A DNA stretch of 64,000 bases. Source: Dickeya oryzae. Lineage in GTDB: Bacteria; Pseudomonadota; Gammaproteobacteria; Enterobacterales; Enterobacteriaceae. Position 1 is the stretch's first letter, and each line of letters begins with the position of its first letter. The DNA is taken from assembly GCF_009372235.1 (NCBI RefSeq), contig NZ_SULL01000006.1, forward strand, positions 186,001 to 250,000, read 5' to 3'. The position numbers and the translations under genes are program-made. Under the pieces are notes generated by a model, which saw only the letters and a program-made list of their open reading frames with translations, made no database searches and was not told the origin of the DNA. This document shows, in pieces, positions 1 to 8,908 of the stretch.

Positions 1-782
1 GCCAGTGCGCCATTAAAGGCATCCCCGGCACCGGTAGTGTCTTTCGGCTGTGCCGGGAAAACCGGAATACGTGCCAGACTATCGCCGGTAGACAAGAGCG
101 CCCCCTGAGTACCCAGCGTAATCATCAGTTTTGCCACCCCTTTATCGTGCAGCACCTCGGCGGCACGTTCGGCGCTCTCCCAGTCACTGACGGCCACACC
201 GGTGAGCTGGGTGGCTTCCGTACTATTGGGGGTGAGCAAATCGACGTGGCGCAAGAACGCGTTGCTGACCTTCTGCCACGGTGCCGGGTTGACGATGACG
301 TAAGTGCCCGCGTCACGTGCGGTATCCATCATCCGCTGGATAGCGTTCAGATTATTTTCCAGTTGCATCAACAGGATGTCAGCCGCCGCCACCGTTGGTC
401 GACAACGGGCGACTTCAGCCGCTGTCACCGTCAGGTTTGCGCCGGGATAGACCGAAATCATGTTTTCGGCGTCATCACCCGCCACGTAAATCAGCGCGTT
501 GCCGGTCGGTTTTTCCTTACAGGTAAACAGGGTGATAGCGTCAAAACCACTGTGCTCCAGATGGCGGCGGGCGTAAGAACCAAAGTCATCCCGCCCGACC
601 TTGCCGATGTAGTGCACCCGTGCGCCTGCCCGCATCGCCGCCATCGCCTGATTCGCCCCTTTACCACCCGGCCCCATCATGCTGTGCTGAGCAATCAACG
701 ACTCACCGGGTGCCGGGAAGCGCTGCATATGCGAAACGATATCCAGATTGAACGAGCCAAACACGCACACTTTGCCTTTCAT
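1..782 (-). CDS. PfkB-family sugar kinase (ribokinase-like), 3' end cut by window edge
   Basis: Carbohydrate kinase of the ribokinase (PfkB) family, expected to phosphorylate a pentose or hexose in the cytoplasm. About 260 residues are visible, starting MKGKVCVFGS. The first PfkB signature GGKGANQA lies near residue 40. The second signature DTTGAGDAFNG, with the catalytic Asp, lies at the very end of the visible part, so about 50 C-terminal residues are outside the window if it has the usual length near 309. It is the last visible gene of the operon, 63 bases after the ROK kinase. Having two sugar kinases in one operon is unusual: one may act on the imported sugar and the other on an intermediate. 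The substrate cannot be read from the sequence. I am confident of the family and not of the sugar. Confidence 0.85.
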   Translation of the reverse strand, partial: MKGKVCVFGSFNLDIVSHMQRFPAPGESLIAQHSMMGPGGKGANQAMAAMRAGARVHYIGKVGRDDFGSYARRHLEHSGFDAITLFTCKEKPTGNALIYVAGDDAENMISVYPGANLTVTAAEVARCRPTVAAADILLMQLENNLNAIQRMMDTARDAGTYVIVNPAPWQKVSNAFLRHVDLLTPNSTEATQLTGVAVSDWESAERAAEVLHDKGVAKLMITLGTQGALLSTGDSLARIPVFPAQPKDTTGAGDAFNGAL

Positions 783-845
783 ACCGCTTCTCCCGTTGAT
801 CTTTCTTCCACGCCATCTTGACGGCGACACGCCACCCGCACGCCG

Positions 846-1739
846 TTATTTCCCGAAATACCGCTCTGCCGCCAGACAGGCACCGCGACACCCGGTGTGA
901 TCGGTGGCGGCGCTCACCACCAGTTTCAACCCATGTCGGGTGACCGGTGGACGCAAATGCTGCATGAGCCGTGACCGGAGCTGTTGCAGCGGAAAGTCCG
1001 CCATCGACAGTACGCCGCCACCCAAAATCAGGTACTCCGGGTCCAGAATGTTCATTTCCGTCGCAATGGCTTGCGCCAGCCGGTCGATAAAAGCGCACAG
1101 ATCCGGGTGATCGCGTTGCGCCGAAAACAGCGTGGCAAGCGGGGTCTGTGGGCAATGGGTCTGCGCCCACTGGCTAAGCCAATGGCCGCTGGTGATGGTT
1201 TCCACACACCCTGCATTGCCACACGGACAAGCCTGCGGATTATCCGGCCACGGGATGTGCCCCAACTCGCCGGAGCCACCGTGCTGGCCGTGGTAAAACT
1301 GGCCGTTGATCCACAGGCTGTTGCCTAAACCGGTGCCAAGATATATCCCGACGGCGTGTTGCGGCAGGCTCTCCAGTTGCAGTAAATCCCACAGCATCAG
1401 GTGGTTGACGTCTTTATCCATCGCCACCGGCACGCCGACCCGCTCCGCCAGTTGGCGTGCCACCGGCTGACCATCCAACGCGGGAATAAACGGCAGCGAC
1501 ACGACCTGCTGGCGGTCATGACTGAGGATACCCGGCAACCCCAGCATCACCCCGCCGATGGCACAGCTCGCCGCCGCCAGCACCGGGCGCAACACCTGCG
1601 CCAGTGCGCCGAGCGCATCCGGCTCGCGGGCCCAACTGGCGGTCGGCACTTTGTGAAACCCCGACCAGCGCCGCTGTGCATCCATCACCAGCAACCGGGT
1701 GCTGGTACCGCCAATATCCACACCCAACCAGCCAGTCAT
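846..1739 (-). CDS. ROK-family sugar kinase (AlsK-like)
   Basis: ROK-family kinase, 297 residues. The N-terminal phosphate-binding motif is DIGGTSTR (residues 8-15). A zinc-binding cluster CPCGNAGCVE lies around residues 172-182, preceded by the catalytic-loop sequence GSGELGH. The start was chosen at the ATG whose A is shared with the TGA stop of the upstream epimerase gene (TGATG junction), although the frame is open 20 codons further upstream. It follows an AlsE-type epimerase exactly as alsK follows alsE in E. coli, so phosphorylation of D-allose or a related sugar is a reasonable guess. The rest of the operon differs from the E. coli als operon, so the substrate is inferred only. Confidence 0.85.
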   Translation of the reverse strand: MTGWLGVDIGGTSTRLLVMDAQRRWSGFHKVPTASWAREPDALGALAQVLRPVLAAASCAIGGVMLGLPGILSHDRQQVVSLPFIPALDGQPVARQLAERVGVPVAMDKDVNHLMLWDLLQLESLPQHAVGIYLGTGLGNSLWINGQFYHGQHGGSGELGHIPWPDNPQACPCGNAGCVETITSGHWLSQWAQTHCPQTPLATLFSAQRDHPDLCAFIDRLAQAIATEMNILDPEYLILGGGVLSMADFPLQQLRSRLMQHLRPPVTRHGLKLVVSAATDHTGCRGACLAAERYFGK

Positions 1740-2431
1740 CACACGGACTCGCTTAGCGCGCCCTTCGCCTGCGCGATGTGGCCTTGCATCAGGTCCCACG
1801 CCTGCTCCAGTTGCCCATGCAGGCCGAACAAGCCGGAAGACCCGACAATCAGCACCTCAGCGCCCGCCGCCAGCAACGTACCGTACGTTCGCTGGTTGCA
1901 GGAGCCGTCCACCTCTATCAGGTACGGGTAGCCATGCCGGGCTTTCAGATCACGCAGTTCCTCGATTTTGCGCACCATTTCAGGAATAAATGGCTGACCG
2001 GCATAACCGGGGTCCACCGTCATCACGGTTATCTTATCCAGCAGGTGGATGTAGTGATGGATATACGATACCGGTGTCGCCGGGTTAAGCACCACGCCCA
2101 CCTTACGATTGAGCGCGCGGATCTGGTTGATGACCCGGAACGCGTCGCGGTTGATGGTTTCGGCGTGCGGGCAGATAACGTCTGCACCGGCTTTCGCTAC
2201 CGCGTCGATAAAGTCGGTCGGCGACTCCACCATCAGGTGTACGTCGATCGCCACGCGGGTAAACGGCCGGATCTGTTCAATAAAAAACGGCGACAGGGTG
2301 ATGTTCTTGACGTAGTGCCCGTCCATGATGTCCACGTGCAGAAAATCGGCCCGCGAATCCAGCACCGCCAGTTGCTGCTTAATCTCCATGAGATTCATAC
2401 ACATCAGAGAAGGGGAGAGTTGAGTACGCAT
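1739..2431 (-). CDS. alsE: Ribulose/allulose-phosphate 3-epimerase family protein (AlsE-like)
   Basis: TIM-barrel epimerase, 230 residues, expected to interconvert ketose phosphates at C3 (allulose-6-phosphate to fructose-6-phosphate in the case of AlsE). Visible motifs: SPSLMCM at the N-terminus, HVDIMDGH with metal-binding His and Asp, DVHLMVE, TVDPGYAGQPFIPEM and IEVDGSCNQ. The SPSLMCM and VDGSCNQ motifs agree with E. coli AlsE as I remember it. The gene overlaps neighbours on both sides by one or a few bases, which indicates tight translational coupling in the operon. The symbol reflects family resemblance; a generic Rpe paralogue serving another sugar cannot be excluded. Confidence 0.8.
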   Translation of the reverse strand: MRTQLSPSLMCMNLMEIKQQLAVLDSRADFLHVDIMDGHYVKNITLSPFFIEQIRPFTRVAIDVHLMVESPTDFIDAVAKAGADVICPHAETINRDAFRVINQIRALNRKVGVVLNPATPVSYIHHYIHLLDKITVMTVDPGYAGQPFIPEMVRKIEELRDLKARHGYPYLIEVDGSCNQRTYGTLLAAGAEVLIVGSSGLFGLHGQLEQAWDLMQGHIAQAKGALSESV

Positions 2432-3531
2432 CAGACGTCCTTTTTATCGTTTAACGGTGACTGGTGGGCCTGTTGCACACTGCGGCGCACAGCCCGGTAA
2501 TGGAGGTACTGGTTTTTGAAAAATTTGAGCGACAGCACCACGATGAGTACCGCGCCCCACATCGCCAGGCTGAAATGCTGGCTAATATTCAGCAGGTTGA
2601 ACCCGGTGGAGAGGATCTGTAATACCACCAGCGCCAGCACCACGCCGGTGACCCGGCCAAAACCGCCGTTAGGGTCGGCACCACCAAGAATGATCGCCAG
2701 CACCGTCAGCAGCAGGTAAGAATCGCCGTAGCCGATACGCGCCGAGTTAAAACGCGCCATCATCACCAGCCCGGCCAGTACGCATAACAGGCTGGAGATG
2801 ACGTACACCAGCACCAGCATGCGGTGGGTGTTGATACCGCTAAACCAGGTGGCATTGATGTTGCTGCCGCCCATGTAAATGCATTTACCGGCACGGGTTT
2901 TACCGAGAAACAGCGCCATCACCGCCGCCGCTAGCAAGAACAGGTAGAGCGGCAGCGGTACGCCGAGCAACGTGCCGGAGCCCAGTGTGCGCACCACCTC
3001 CGGCATGCCGCTCACCGCCGCGCCGCGCGTCAGCCAGATGCCGGTGCCGTTGACTGTCATCATGGTCGCCAGCGTCACCAGAATCGGGTGCGCGCCCACT
3101 TTGGTGACCATCAGCCCGGTAATCACCCCAATCAGCACCGCGATCGCTACCGCGCCCAGCACCCCGATGCCCAGCCACAACAGTTGCAGTGCCGTGCCCG
3201 CACCGGGCGGCAAATAACTCAGCAACACCCAGGCGATAAACAGACTGGTGAGGTTGGCGGTGGCAATAATGCACAGATTCAGGCCACCACTCAGGATGGC
3301 GACGAACATCGCCAGCGTGAACAGCCCCAATTCTGGCAACTGGAATGCCATGCTCATGAAGGTCGAATCGGTGAGAAAGCGTCCCGGCAGTGCCAGCGTA
3401 AAAGCCGCAACCGCGATGGCTATCAACAGCAACAGACCAGGATGTGCACCACCCGCACGACGGACAGCGGCACGTAACCGGGCAACGGTATTGATGGCGG
3501 AATACGCCTGTCGTTCAGGTAAAACTGACAT
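2431..3531 (-). CDS. Sugar ABC transporter permease (BPD_transp_2 family), second subunit
   Basis: Inner-membrane permease, 366 residues, with about eight to ten hydrophobic segments from residue 34 onward. It carries the family motif region LLTVLAIILGGADPNGGFG near residue 285, typical of ribose/AI-2/allose-type importers. It overlaps the other permease gene by 17 bases at its start, and its stop abuts the epimerase start. The long polar N-terminal segment (about 30 residues) and the basic C-terminal tail should lie in the cytoplasm. It presumably forms a heterodimer with the product of 3515-4504 and couples to the ATPase at 4497-6002. Confidence 0.87.
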   Translation of the reverse strand: MSVLPERQAYSAINTVARLRAAVRRAGGAHPGLLLLIAIAVAAFTLALPGRFLTDSTFMSMAFQLPELGLFTLAMFVAILSGGLNLCIIATANLTSLFIAWVLLSYLPPGAGTALQLLWLGIGVLGAVAIAVLIGVITGLMVTKVGAHPILVTLATMMTVNGTGIWLTRGAAVSGMPEVVRTLGSGTLLGVPLPLYLFLLAAAVMALFLGKTRAGKCIYMGGSNINATWFSGINTHRMLVLVYVISSLLCVLAGLVMMARFNSARIGYGDSYLLLTVLAIILGGADPNGGFGRVTGVVLALVVLQILSTGFNLLNISQHFSLAMWGAVLIVVLSLKFFKNQYLHYRAVRRSVQQAHQSPLNDKKDV

Positions 3532-4504
3532 CGGTTTCCTTCCGTTTCTTGTAGTGGGTAACGGTTATCGCCAGCATGATCACCGCGCCAATCACGATGT
3601 TCATGAAGTAGCTGGAGACGCCAATCAGATTGAGGCCGTTCTTGAGGATGGCTATCAGAAACACGCCCATCAGCGTGCCGGTGACAGTGCCTTTGCCGCC
3701 CATCAGGCTGGCACCGCCAAGCACCGTGGCCGCCAGCACGTCCAGTTCGCCACCGACCAGCGCGTTCGGCACCACTTCGCCGACGCGGTAGACCTGTACC
3801 AGCCCGCCGACTGCCGCCATCACGCCGAGGTAGCCGTAAGCCAGCAGGTGGATCAACCCAACACGAATGCCGATGCGCCTCGCCGATTCCTGATCGCCGC
3901 CCGTGGCGTATAACTGGCGGCCAAGGTGGGTTTTGTTAAGCAGGATCCAGGTGAACAGCGCGATCACCAGCATCAGCGTTAACGGCAGGCCTATCTGGTA
4001 GCTCTGGCCGTTAACGGTAAACGGCAACACGCTGCGCAGCGTCACCCACCAGTCAGGCAGGCTGTACAGGCTGTGGCCGTTGGTCAGCCACATCAGCAAG
4101 CCAAACAGCAGCGACTGCATACTGATGGTGATGATGATCGACACGATACGCAGCGAGTAGATCAACACCGCGTTGATCATGCCGAGCAGCGCGCCGCACA
4201 GCACCGCCAGCCCGATGCTGACCACGGGGTTATCAAGACCGGCATTCACGAACAGCGACGCGATCAGGTATTGCGTTACCGAAGCCACCGCCGCAAACGA
4301 AATGTCGATGCCACCGGTCACCAGCACCACGAACAACCCCAGCGCAAAAATACCGGTAACAGCATAGGTATCCGCCAGGTCGAGCAGGTTTTGCCACGTC
4401 AGGAACTGATCACTGGCAAGCGAGAAAAACACCACGAAAAACAGCAGCACCCAGGCCAGCCAGCCCTGGCTCGACTGCGGTTTCAACCAGGATACGTCAG
4501 GCAT
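3515..4504 (-). CDS. Sugar ABC transporter permease (BPD_transp_2 family), first subunit
   Basis: Inner-membrane permease, 329 residues, of the ribose-type sugar importer family. Hydrophobic helices run through most of the length. The conserved region FALGLFVVLVTGGIDIS lies near residue 55, and LAATVLGGASLMGGKGT (the GG motif contacting the ATPase) lies near residue 260. The gene starts 8 bases inside the end of the ATPase gene and overlaps the next permease by 17 bases, so the transporter genes are translationally coupled. Its partner is the permease at 2431-3531. Confidence 0.88.
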   Translation of the reverse strand: MPDVSWLKPQSSQGWLAWVLLFFVVFFSLASDQFLTWQNLLDLADTYAVTGIFALGLFVVLVTGGIDISFAAVASVTQYLIASLFVNAGLDNPVVSIGLAVLCGALLGMINAVLIYSLRIVSIIITISMQSLLFGLLMWLTNGHSLYSLPDWWVTLRSVLPFTVNGQSYQIGLPLTLMLVIALFTWILLNKTHLGRQLYATGGDQESARRIGIRVGLIHLLAYGYLGVMAAVGGLVQVYRVGEVVPNALVGGELDVLAATVLGGASLMGGKGTVTGTLMGVFLIAILKNGLNLIGVSSYFMNIVIGAVIMLAITVTHYKKRKETDVSFT

Positions 4505-6002
4505 TGATCACCTCCGCCAGTTGCTGCTGCGCGATATCGTGCGGCCGGTATTCGGCATGAACCGTGCCATCCTGAAAATGCAGCACCCGGTCGCAGTTGT
4601 AGTAGACCTCCGGCACTTCGTCGGAAATCAGGATGATGGAAAGCCCCTCGCGGGCCAGTTGGTGGATCAACTGATAAATGCTGGCTTTGGCCCCCACATC
4701 CACCCCAACGGTGGGCGAGTCGAGGATCAGGATCCGCGGCTGGGTCAGCACCCACTTCGCCAGCACGATCTTTTGCTGGTTGCCGCCAGACAACGTGGAG
4801 ATCGCCTGCTCTGGATCCGCCACCCGCACGCCCAATTGCTGGATCCAGCGCAGGATCACCTTGTTCTTGCGGTACTCGTCGATCAGATGGAAGCGGTTGC
4901 GCAGTTGGTCGAGGATGGTCAACACCATGTTGTCCGCCACCGACTGCTGTTGGATTAACCCCAGCGTCAGCCGGTCTTCCGAGACATAGCCAATACCGGA
5001 TTTGATGGCGTCTTCATGGTGGCGAAAGCGCACCGGTTTGCTATCGAGCCAGATTTTGCCGCTATCAGGCTGGGTCATGCCGAACAGCGACAACGCCAGC
5101 TCGGTACGCCCGGATCCCAACAGCCCGCACAACCCCAGCACTTCCCCTTGATGCAAACGGAAGCTGACGTCGTGGTACTGCCCGGCACGGCTCAGTCGCT
5201 CGACTTCCAGCAAGATGCGATCCGGATCGCCGGTAGGCGTTTTCAGGTGATAGTCGAGCGTCAGGCCGGTCATCAGCTCGGTCAGCCTGCCGCCGTCCAT
5301 ATCACTGGCAGGCCAGGTACCGACCTTACGGCCATCGCGGATCACCGTCACCCGGTCAGAAATCTCCAGCACCTCATCCAGCCGGTGGCTGACGAACACC
5401 ACGCAGATGTTTTTGTCTTTCAGGTAGCGCACGGTGCGCAGCAATTGGTTGACTTCGGTGCGGGTCAGCGACGCGGTCGGCTCGTCCATGACAACCAGCC
5501 GAGCCTCCGCCACCAGCGCCCGGCAGATCGCCACCTGCTGACGCTGCGCGATAGACAACGTCGACACCGTGGCATCCAGCTTCAGGTCGAACTGCAATTC
5601 GCTGATGATCCGCTGTGCGGTTTCCCTCACCCGGCGGGCGCTGTACCAGCCGAACAGCCCGTTCAGGTTGTGCTCGAAGGCGATGTTCTCCGCCACGCTC
5701 AGGTTGGGAAACAGCGACAGATCCTGATAAATCACCTGAATGCCGAAATCACGTGCCTGCCGGGCGGTCAGGCGACCAAGAACGTCGCCTTCCCCCAGTT
5801 GTATACGGCTGCCACTATCCGGGGCATGCACCCCGGATATCACCTTGATCAACGTACTCTTGCCACAGCCATTGGTGCCGGCCAGACAGTGCACCTCGCC
5901 TGCCATCAGCGACAGCGAGATATCGCTCAACGCCCGGTTGCCGCCGAAGGTTTTCGACAGGTTATCCAGCGCAATCAGCGTCTGTGGTTCCGCCGCGTTC
6001 AT
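4497..6002 (-). CDS. Sugar ABC transporter ATP-binding protein with two ABC domains (RbsA/AlsA type)
   Basis: Cytoplasmic energising subunit, 501 residues, with two fused ABC cassettes. In the first half Walker A is GTNGCGKST (residues 42-50), the signature is LSIAQRQQV and Walker B is LVVMDEPTASL. In the second half the Walker A-like loop is degenerate (GLLGSGRTE), the signature is LSGGNQQK and Walker B is ILILDSPTVGVD. This asymmetry, with one canonical and one degenerate site, is the norm for monosaccharide importers such as RbsA and AlsA. The length matches the family (about 500). It lies 3 bases after the binding-protein gene and overlaps the following permease. Confidence 0.9.
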   Translation of the reverse strand: MNAAEPQTLIALDNLSKTFGGNRALSDISLSLMAGEVHCLAGTNGCGKSTLIKVISGVHAPDSGSRIQLGEGDVLGRLTARQARDFGIQVIYQDLSLFPNLSVAENIAFEHNLNGLFGWYSARRVRETAQRIISELQFDLKLDATVSTLSIAQRQQVAICRALVAEARLVVMDEPTASLTRTEVNQLLRTVRYLKDKNICVVFVSHRLDEVLEISDRVTVIRDGRKVGTWPASDMDGGRLTELMTGLTLDYHLKTPTGDPDRILLEVERLSRAGQYHDVSFRLHQGEVLGLCGLLGSGRTELALSLFGMTQPDSGKIWLDSKPVRFRHHEDAIKSGIGYVSEDRLTLGLIQQQSVADNMVLTILDQLRNRFHLIDEYRKNKVILRWIQQLGVRVADPEQAISTLSGGNQQKIVLAKWVLTQPRILILDSPTVGVDVGAKASIYQLIHQLAREGLSIILISDEVPEVYYNCDRVLHFQDGTVHAEYRPHDIAQQQLAEVINA

Positions 6003-6005
6003 CGC

Positions 6006-6986
6006 TTACAGCCCCATCTTGACCAGTTTTGGCAGGTTGGCTTTATCCAGGCTCTCGGTGGTGTTACCGAGGATGGTGTGGGTCTGGCTATCCACCTTCA
6101 CCTTGCCCAGCCCTTCGATAGTCATACCGTCGGTAATGGCTTCTTTCTTCTGGAGCATATCCGCCAGGCGCACAAACACCTCGCCCGCCGTCATCGGGTT
6201 CCAGATATAGCCGCCCTTGATAGCACCACGGTTCACCAGCGACTGGCCCTGACCGGGGCTAAATGAACCGAGAACGCAGATCTGGTCAATCTTGTTACGC
6301 GCCATAACCGCACGTCCGGCTCCGATCGGCCCCTGCGAACCAAACGCGAGAATGCCTTTCAGATCAGGGTATTTAGACATCAGCTCGTTAGTGGTACGGA
6401 TGGAATCATCCAGCGATTCACCGACGCCGAACTTATCCGCCACCAGTTGCATCTTCGGATAGTGGGCTTTTTGCCACGCCACAGCGGAATCGACCCAGGC
6501 GTTGTGCAACGGCACCGTCAGGCTGCCGACATAGGCGGCGTATTTACCCTCGCCTTTCATGCAGTCCGCCAGCGCTTTCATGTGGTTCTCACCGTGGGTT
6601 TTGGCATCCACCAGCTCAAAATCCCAATCAGCGTAATTCTGCCCCGGCGACTCATGCACCAGCACCTTGATGCCCGCTTCCTGTGCACGTTTTAGTACCG
6701 GCTCCAGTACTTTCGGGTCATTCGGCACCACGCCGATGACGTCCACCTTCTGGGCGATCAGGTCTTCGATGGCGCGCACCTGCAACGCCGGGTCTGCCGA
6801 GGTCGGGCCGACCTGCCAGGCGTCAATACCGCGTTTGGCCGCTTCACTCTTGATGCCAGCTTCCATCGCGTTAAACCACGGAATGCCGCCGATTTTTACC
6901 ACCACCCCCATGCGCAGCTTGTCAGCGGCGTGGGTGGAAGTCGCAAACAGCGCCAGCAGGGTACAGGCGAGTAACGTTCTTTTCAT
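6006..6986 (-). CDS. Periplasmic sugar-binding protein of the ABC importer
   Basis: Secreted substrate-binding protein, 326 residues, type I periplasmic fold. A signal peptide covers about residues 1-20 (MKRTLLACTLLALFATSTHA), with cleavage expected before ADKL. The mature part has the repeating Rossmann-like layout of ribose/AI-2-binding proteins (for example AIEDLIAQKVDVIGVVPND, ILAFGSQGPIGAGRA). The ATG shares its A with the TAA stop of the regulator gene (TAATG), so the regulator and transporter are translated from one message. The ligand is unknown. An AlsE-type epimerase downstream suggests a rare hexose such as allose or a pentose. Confidence 0.85.
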   Translation of the reverse strand: MKRTLLACTLLALFATSTHAADKLRMGVVVKIGGIPWFNAMEAGIKSEAAKRGIDAWQVGPTSADPALQVRAIEDLIAQKVDVIGVVPNDPKVLEPVLKRAQEAGIKVLVHESPGQNYADWDFELVDAKTHGENHMKALADCMKGEGKYAAYVGSLTVPLHNAWVDSAVAWQKAHYPKMQLVADKFGVGESLDDSIRTTNELMSKYPDLKGILAFGSQGPIGAGRAVMARNKIDQICVLGSFSPGQGQSLVNRGAIKGGYIWNPMTAGEVFVRLADMLQKKEAITDGMTIEGLGKVKVDSQTHTILGNTTESLDKANLPKLVKMGL

Positions 6987-7831
6987 TATGCTTCTCCGAT
7001 CGAGTTATTAATTAACTGCATGGCGGACGGCCGTTGTGAACAGTCGATAATATTGACGCCATTCCATGCCAGTTCCTGTTGAAGCGCTTTATCTTTCAAA
7101 CTATCGGTAATCAGAAAATCCACATCGCGGTAATGACAAATACGCGCAAACGACGGGTGAGAAAATTTACTGGAGTCCATTAATAAATATTTTCTTTCCG
7201 ACGCCAGCAGCATCTGTTGTTTTAAATGCGCACTATTTTCATTACCCTCACGTAAATAACCGTCATTTCCCAGACTGCTACAGGAAAAGAAAATCTTATT
7301 AATGAGAAACTCTTTTAAGGGTTGCTCCGTCACTACACCGCTAAAATCTTCATAGCGATCAGAATATTCTCCGCCCAGACAAATAGTGCGAATATTGCCT
7401 TTCGGTGCCAGCGTTTGTACGGTGCGCAGCGAATTGGTTAATACGGTTAATTCAATATCCGGCAATTGCCGTGCTAAAAACCAACAGGTGGTGCTACTGT
7501 CGAGCAAAATACAATCGCCGGGGCTAATAAAATCCAGCACACGTTTTGCTATTTGCATTTTCGGCGTCACATTTTCATTCATGCGCTGACGAAATGTAGC
7601 TTCCTGCTCGCTGCGTCCAGCACTTATTGTGGGCGTATTTCCCTGACTGCGCGGGACAATAACAGCACCACCGTGACTGCGTAATAACACCCCTTTCTTT
7701 TCCAGCAGCGATAAATCTCGCCGGATAGTTTCCTGTGACACCTGGCATAACACCACCAGCTCGGAAACGACGACACGACCATGCACGGTTAATTGCTCGA
7801 CAATGCGCTGTTGACGCTCAATCGGCAACAT
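6986..7831 (-). CDS. DeoR-family transcriptional regulator, first gene of the sugar operon
   Basis: DeoR-type repressor, 281 residues. An N-terminal winged helix-turn-helix covers residues 1-55 (IVEQLTVHGRVVVSEL, then QETIRRDLSLLEKKG). The C-terminal DeoRC sugar-phosphate sensor domain has ISPGDCILLDSSTT and NSLRTVQTL. The start at 7831 was preferred over codons further upstream because an almost perfect Shine-Dalgarno (AGGAGGT) precedes it and DeoR proteins normally begin with a short MLPIERQQ-like stretch. It is the promoter-proximal gene of the operon and its stop overlaps the binding-protein start, so it probably controls its own transcription together with the transporter, with a sugar phosphate as inducer. 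Confidence 0.88.
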   Translation of the reverse strand: MLPIERQQRIVEQLTVHGRVVVSELVVLCQVSQETIRRDLSLLEKKGVLLRSHGGAVIVPRSQGNTPTISAGRSEQEATFRQRMNENVTPKMQIAKRVLDFISPGDCILLDSSTTCWFLARQLPDIELTVLTNSLRTVQTLAPKGNIRTICLGGEYSDRYEDFSGVVTEQPLKEFLINKIFFSCSSLGNDGYLREGNENSAHLKQQMLLASERKYLLMDSSKFSHPSFARICHYRDVDFLITDSLKDKALQQELAWNGVNIIDCSQRPSAMQLINNSIGEA

Positions 7832-7979
7832 GGCGACCTCCTGTGGGTATAAAGGTAATGGATAGCGGGAACACAAAATGTGCCCTGGGCAAAAGACCGG
7901 GGGCAGGAAAATGACGGGGCTGCATTCAGTGATCCTGGTGGAAAATAAAAATGAAACTTGCATCACCCATAAAATTAAC

Positions 7980-7995
7980 GGTGATGAATGTCACA
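7980..7995. promoter_or_regulatory. Candidate CRP site upstream of the sugar operon
   Basis: GGTGA-N6-TCACA, one base from the CRP consensus TGTGA-N6-TCACA, about 150 bases upstream of the DeoR-family start. Catabolite control would fit a sugar uptake operon. The position is far for direct activation unless the promoter lies well upstream of the gene. The rest of the 395-base gap (7832-8226) is AT-rich and shows no gene. Confidence 0.4.
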
Positions 7996-8226
7996 AAAAA
8001 GCGCCGGTTTACCGGTCACCTGCATGCCTTAACATAAGCACGCTAATAAATGTATCAATAAATTAACATGCCCGAATGTGACCGTTTCTGTGGATTTGAC
8101 CGGTTTAGATGAAGGGGGAGCGCTACCGCAAACGTTGAAGACGGGGCGATCAGCATGCCCCTGCTGGAAGAAAAACCGCTGAGAAAAACCGCTGAAAAGT
8201 GTCGGGGCGATTTCCCCCCGATAGGC

Positions 8227-8658
8227 TTACCCACGATAGGCCGTCTTAGCCCAGCCTTGCGGCGGAAGGCGAAGCTCGCCCTGCTCGACGGCGGCAAATA
8301 AATCCAACCCCAGCAACAGATAATGGTTGTCAGACACCAGGTGGTTTTCCTGCGCCAGCACCGGCAACGCCAGGTCAGCACCCGGCACCCACTCCGGCGT
8401 AAACGCCTCTTTAAGCGAAAAGATCTTCTCAATTTGATGGATGTTTTGCCGGGCATTGAAATCACACCGGTAGAGAATATCGAAAAAGGTTTCCCCCTCA
8501 ATATCTCGGGTAATCACCGACGGCGGTACCGGCATCGACAACCCCAATGCGCTCAGCAATTCAGGCAGATAAGTCAGTGATGCCACTTCCGCATCGGTGT
8601 TGGTGTCACGCACCCAGGATTTACGGCGATGCTGTTCTTTTACATGGTATCCTTTCAT
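8227..8658 (-). CDS. Unknown protein, short paralogue of the neighbour at 8909-9712
   Basis: 143 residues, cytoplasmic (no signal or membrane segment). I do not recognise a domain. It aligns along its whole length with the first half of the protein at 8909-9712. Shared blocks are WVRD-x2-(N/S)DAE, YLP-x-LL-x2-LG, ITR-x-I-x2-E-x-(Y/F)FDI, YRCDFNA and the final LLGLD-x-FA-x-V. It stops shortly after the LGLD block, where the paralogue continues for more than 100 residues, so this copy is either a natural short form or a truncated duplicate. The start was set at MKGYHV, behind GGGAGAACACC, at the position equivalent to the paralogue's start. The upstream DNA is also duplicated (8721-8755). Confidence 0.6.
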   Translation of the reverse strand: MKGYHVKEQHRRKSWVRDTNTDAEVASLTYLPELLSALGLSMPVPPSVITRDIEGETFFDILYRCDFNARQNIHQIEKIFSLKEAFTPEWVPGADLALPVLAQENHLVSDNHYLLLGLDLFAAVEQGELRLPPQGWAKTAYRG

Positions 8659-8720
8659 GGTGTTCTCCCGACAGTAGATGTCTTCACACCATAATTCGGC
8701 ACGGGAAAATCCCCCCGGCG

Positions 8721-8755
8721 GCAAATAGGGAAAAACGGGTGGGGAATGGGGAGTT
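8721..8755. repeat. 35-base conserved block upstream of the first paralogue
   Basis: Begins GCAAATAGGGAAAAACGGGT and ends GGGGAGTT. It matches 9779-9813 at 33 of 35 positions. It sits at the same distance from the ataat(t/c)c motif (30 bases) and from the start codon as the second copy, so the whole 5' region was duplicated with the gene. It may hold a promoter or operator. Confidence 0.8.
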
Positions 8756-8806
8756 GCAGAGATTCACACATGAATTAACCATGTGAAGCGAAATAAAAAT
8801 CGGGTC

Positions 8807-8832
8807 GACAGCGCCTAACCTCAAGCGCTGTC
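8807..8832 (-). terminator. Hairpin between the two paralogues
   Basis: Perfect 8-bp inverted repeat GACAGCGC / GCGCTGTC with a 10-base loop, about 80 bases downstream of the stop of the 8909-9712 gene. On the minus strand it is followed after about 8 bases by a T-rich stretch, so it may be a weak terminator. Confidence 0.4.
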
Positions 8833-8908
8833 TAAAAATGGCAACCCATCAGGCACAAAGCGCACTCACCTGATAGCAGCAATATATTGATAAAAATCAA
8901 CAATTTGA

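Noticed and set aside
5016-6266. 416-codon open frame antisense to the sugar ATPase gene
   Set aside because: The minus strand encodes an unmistakable two-domain ABC ATPase here. The antisense frame is a by-product of high GC at third positions and has no recognisable motif.
8055-8501. 148-codon frame overlapping the short paralogue
   Set aside because: It shares DNA with a frame that has a homologue next door, and its Arg/Cys/Trp-rich product looks like an out-of-frame reading.
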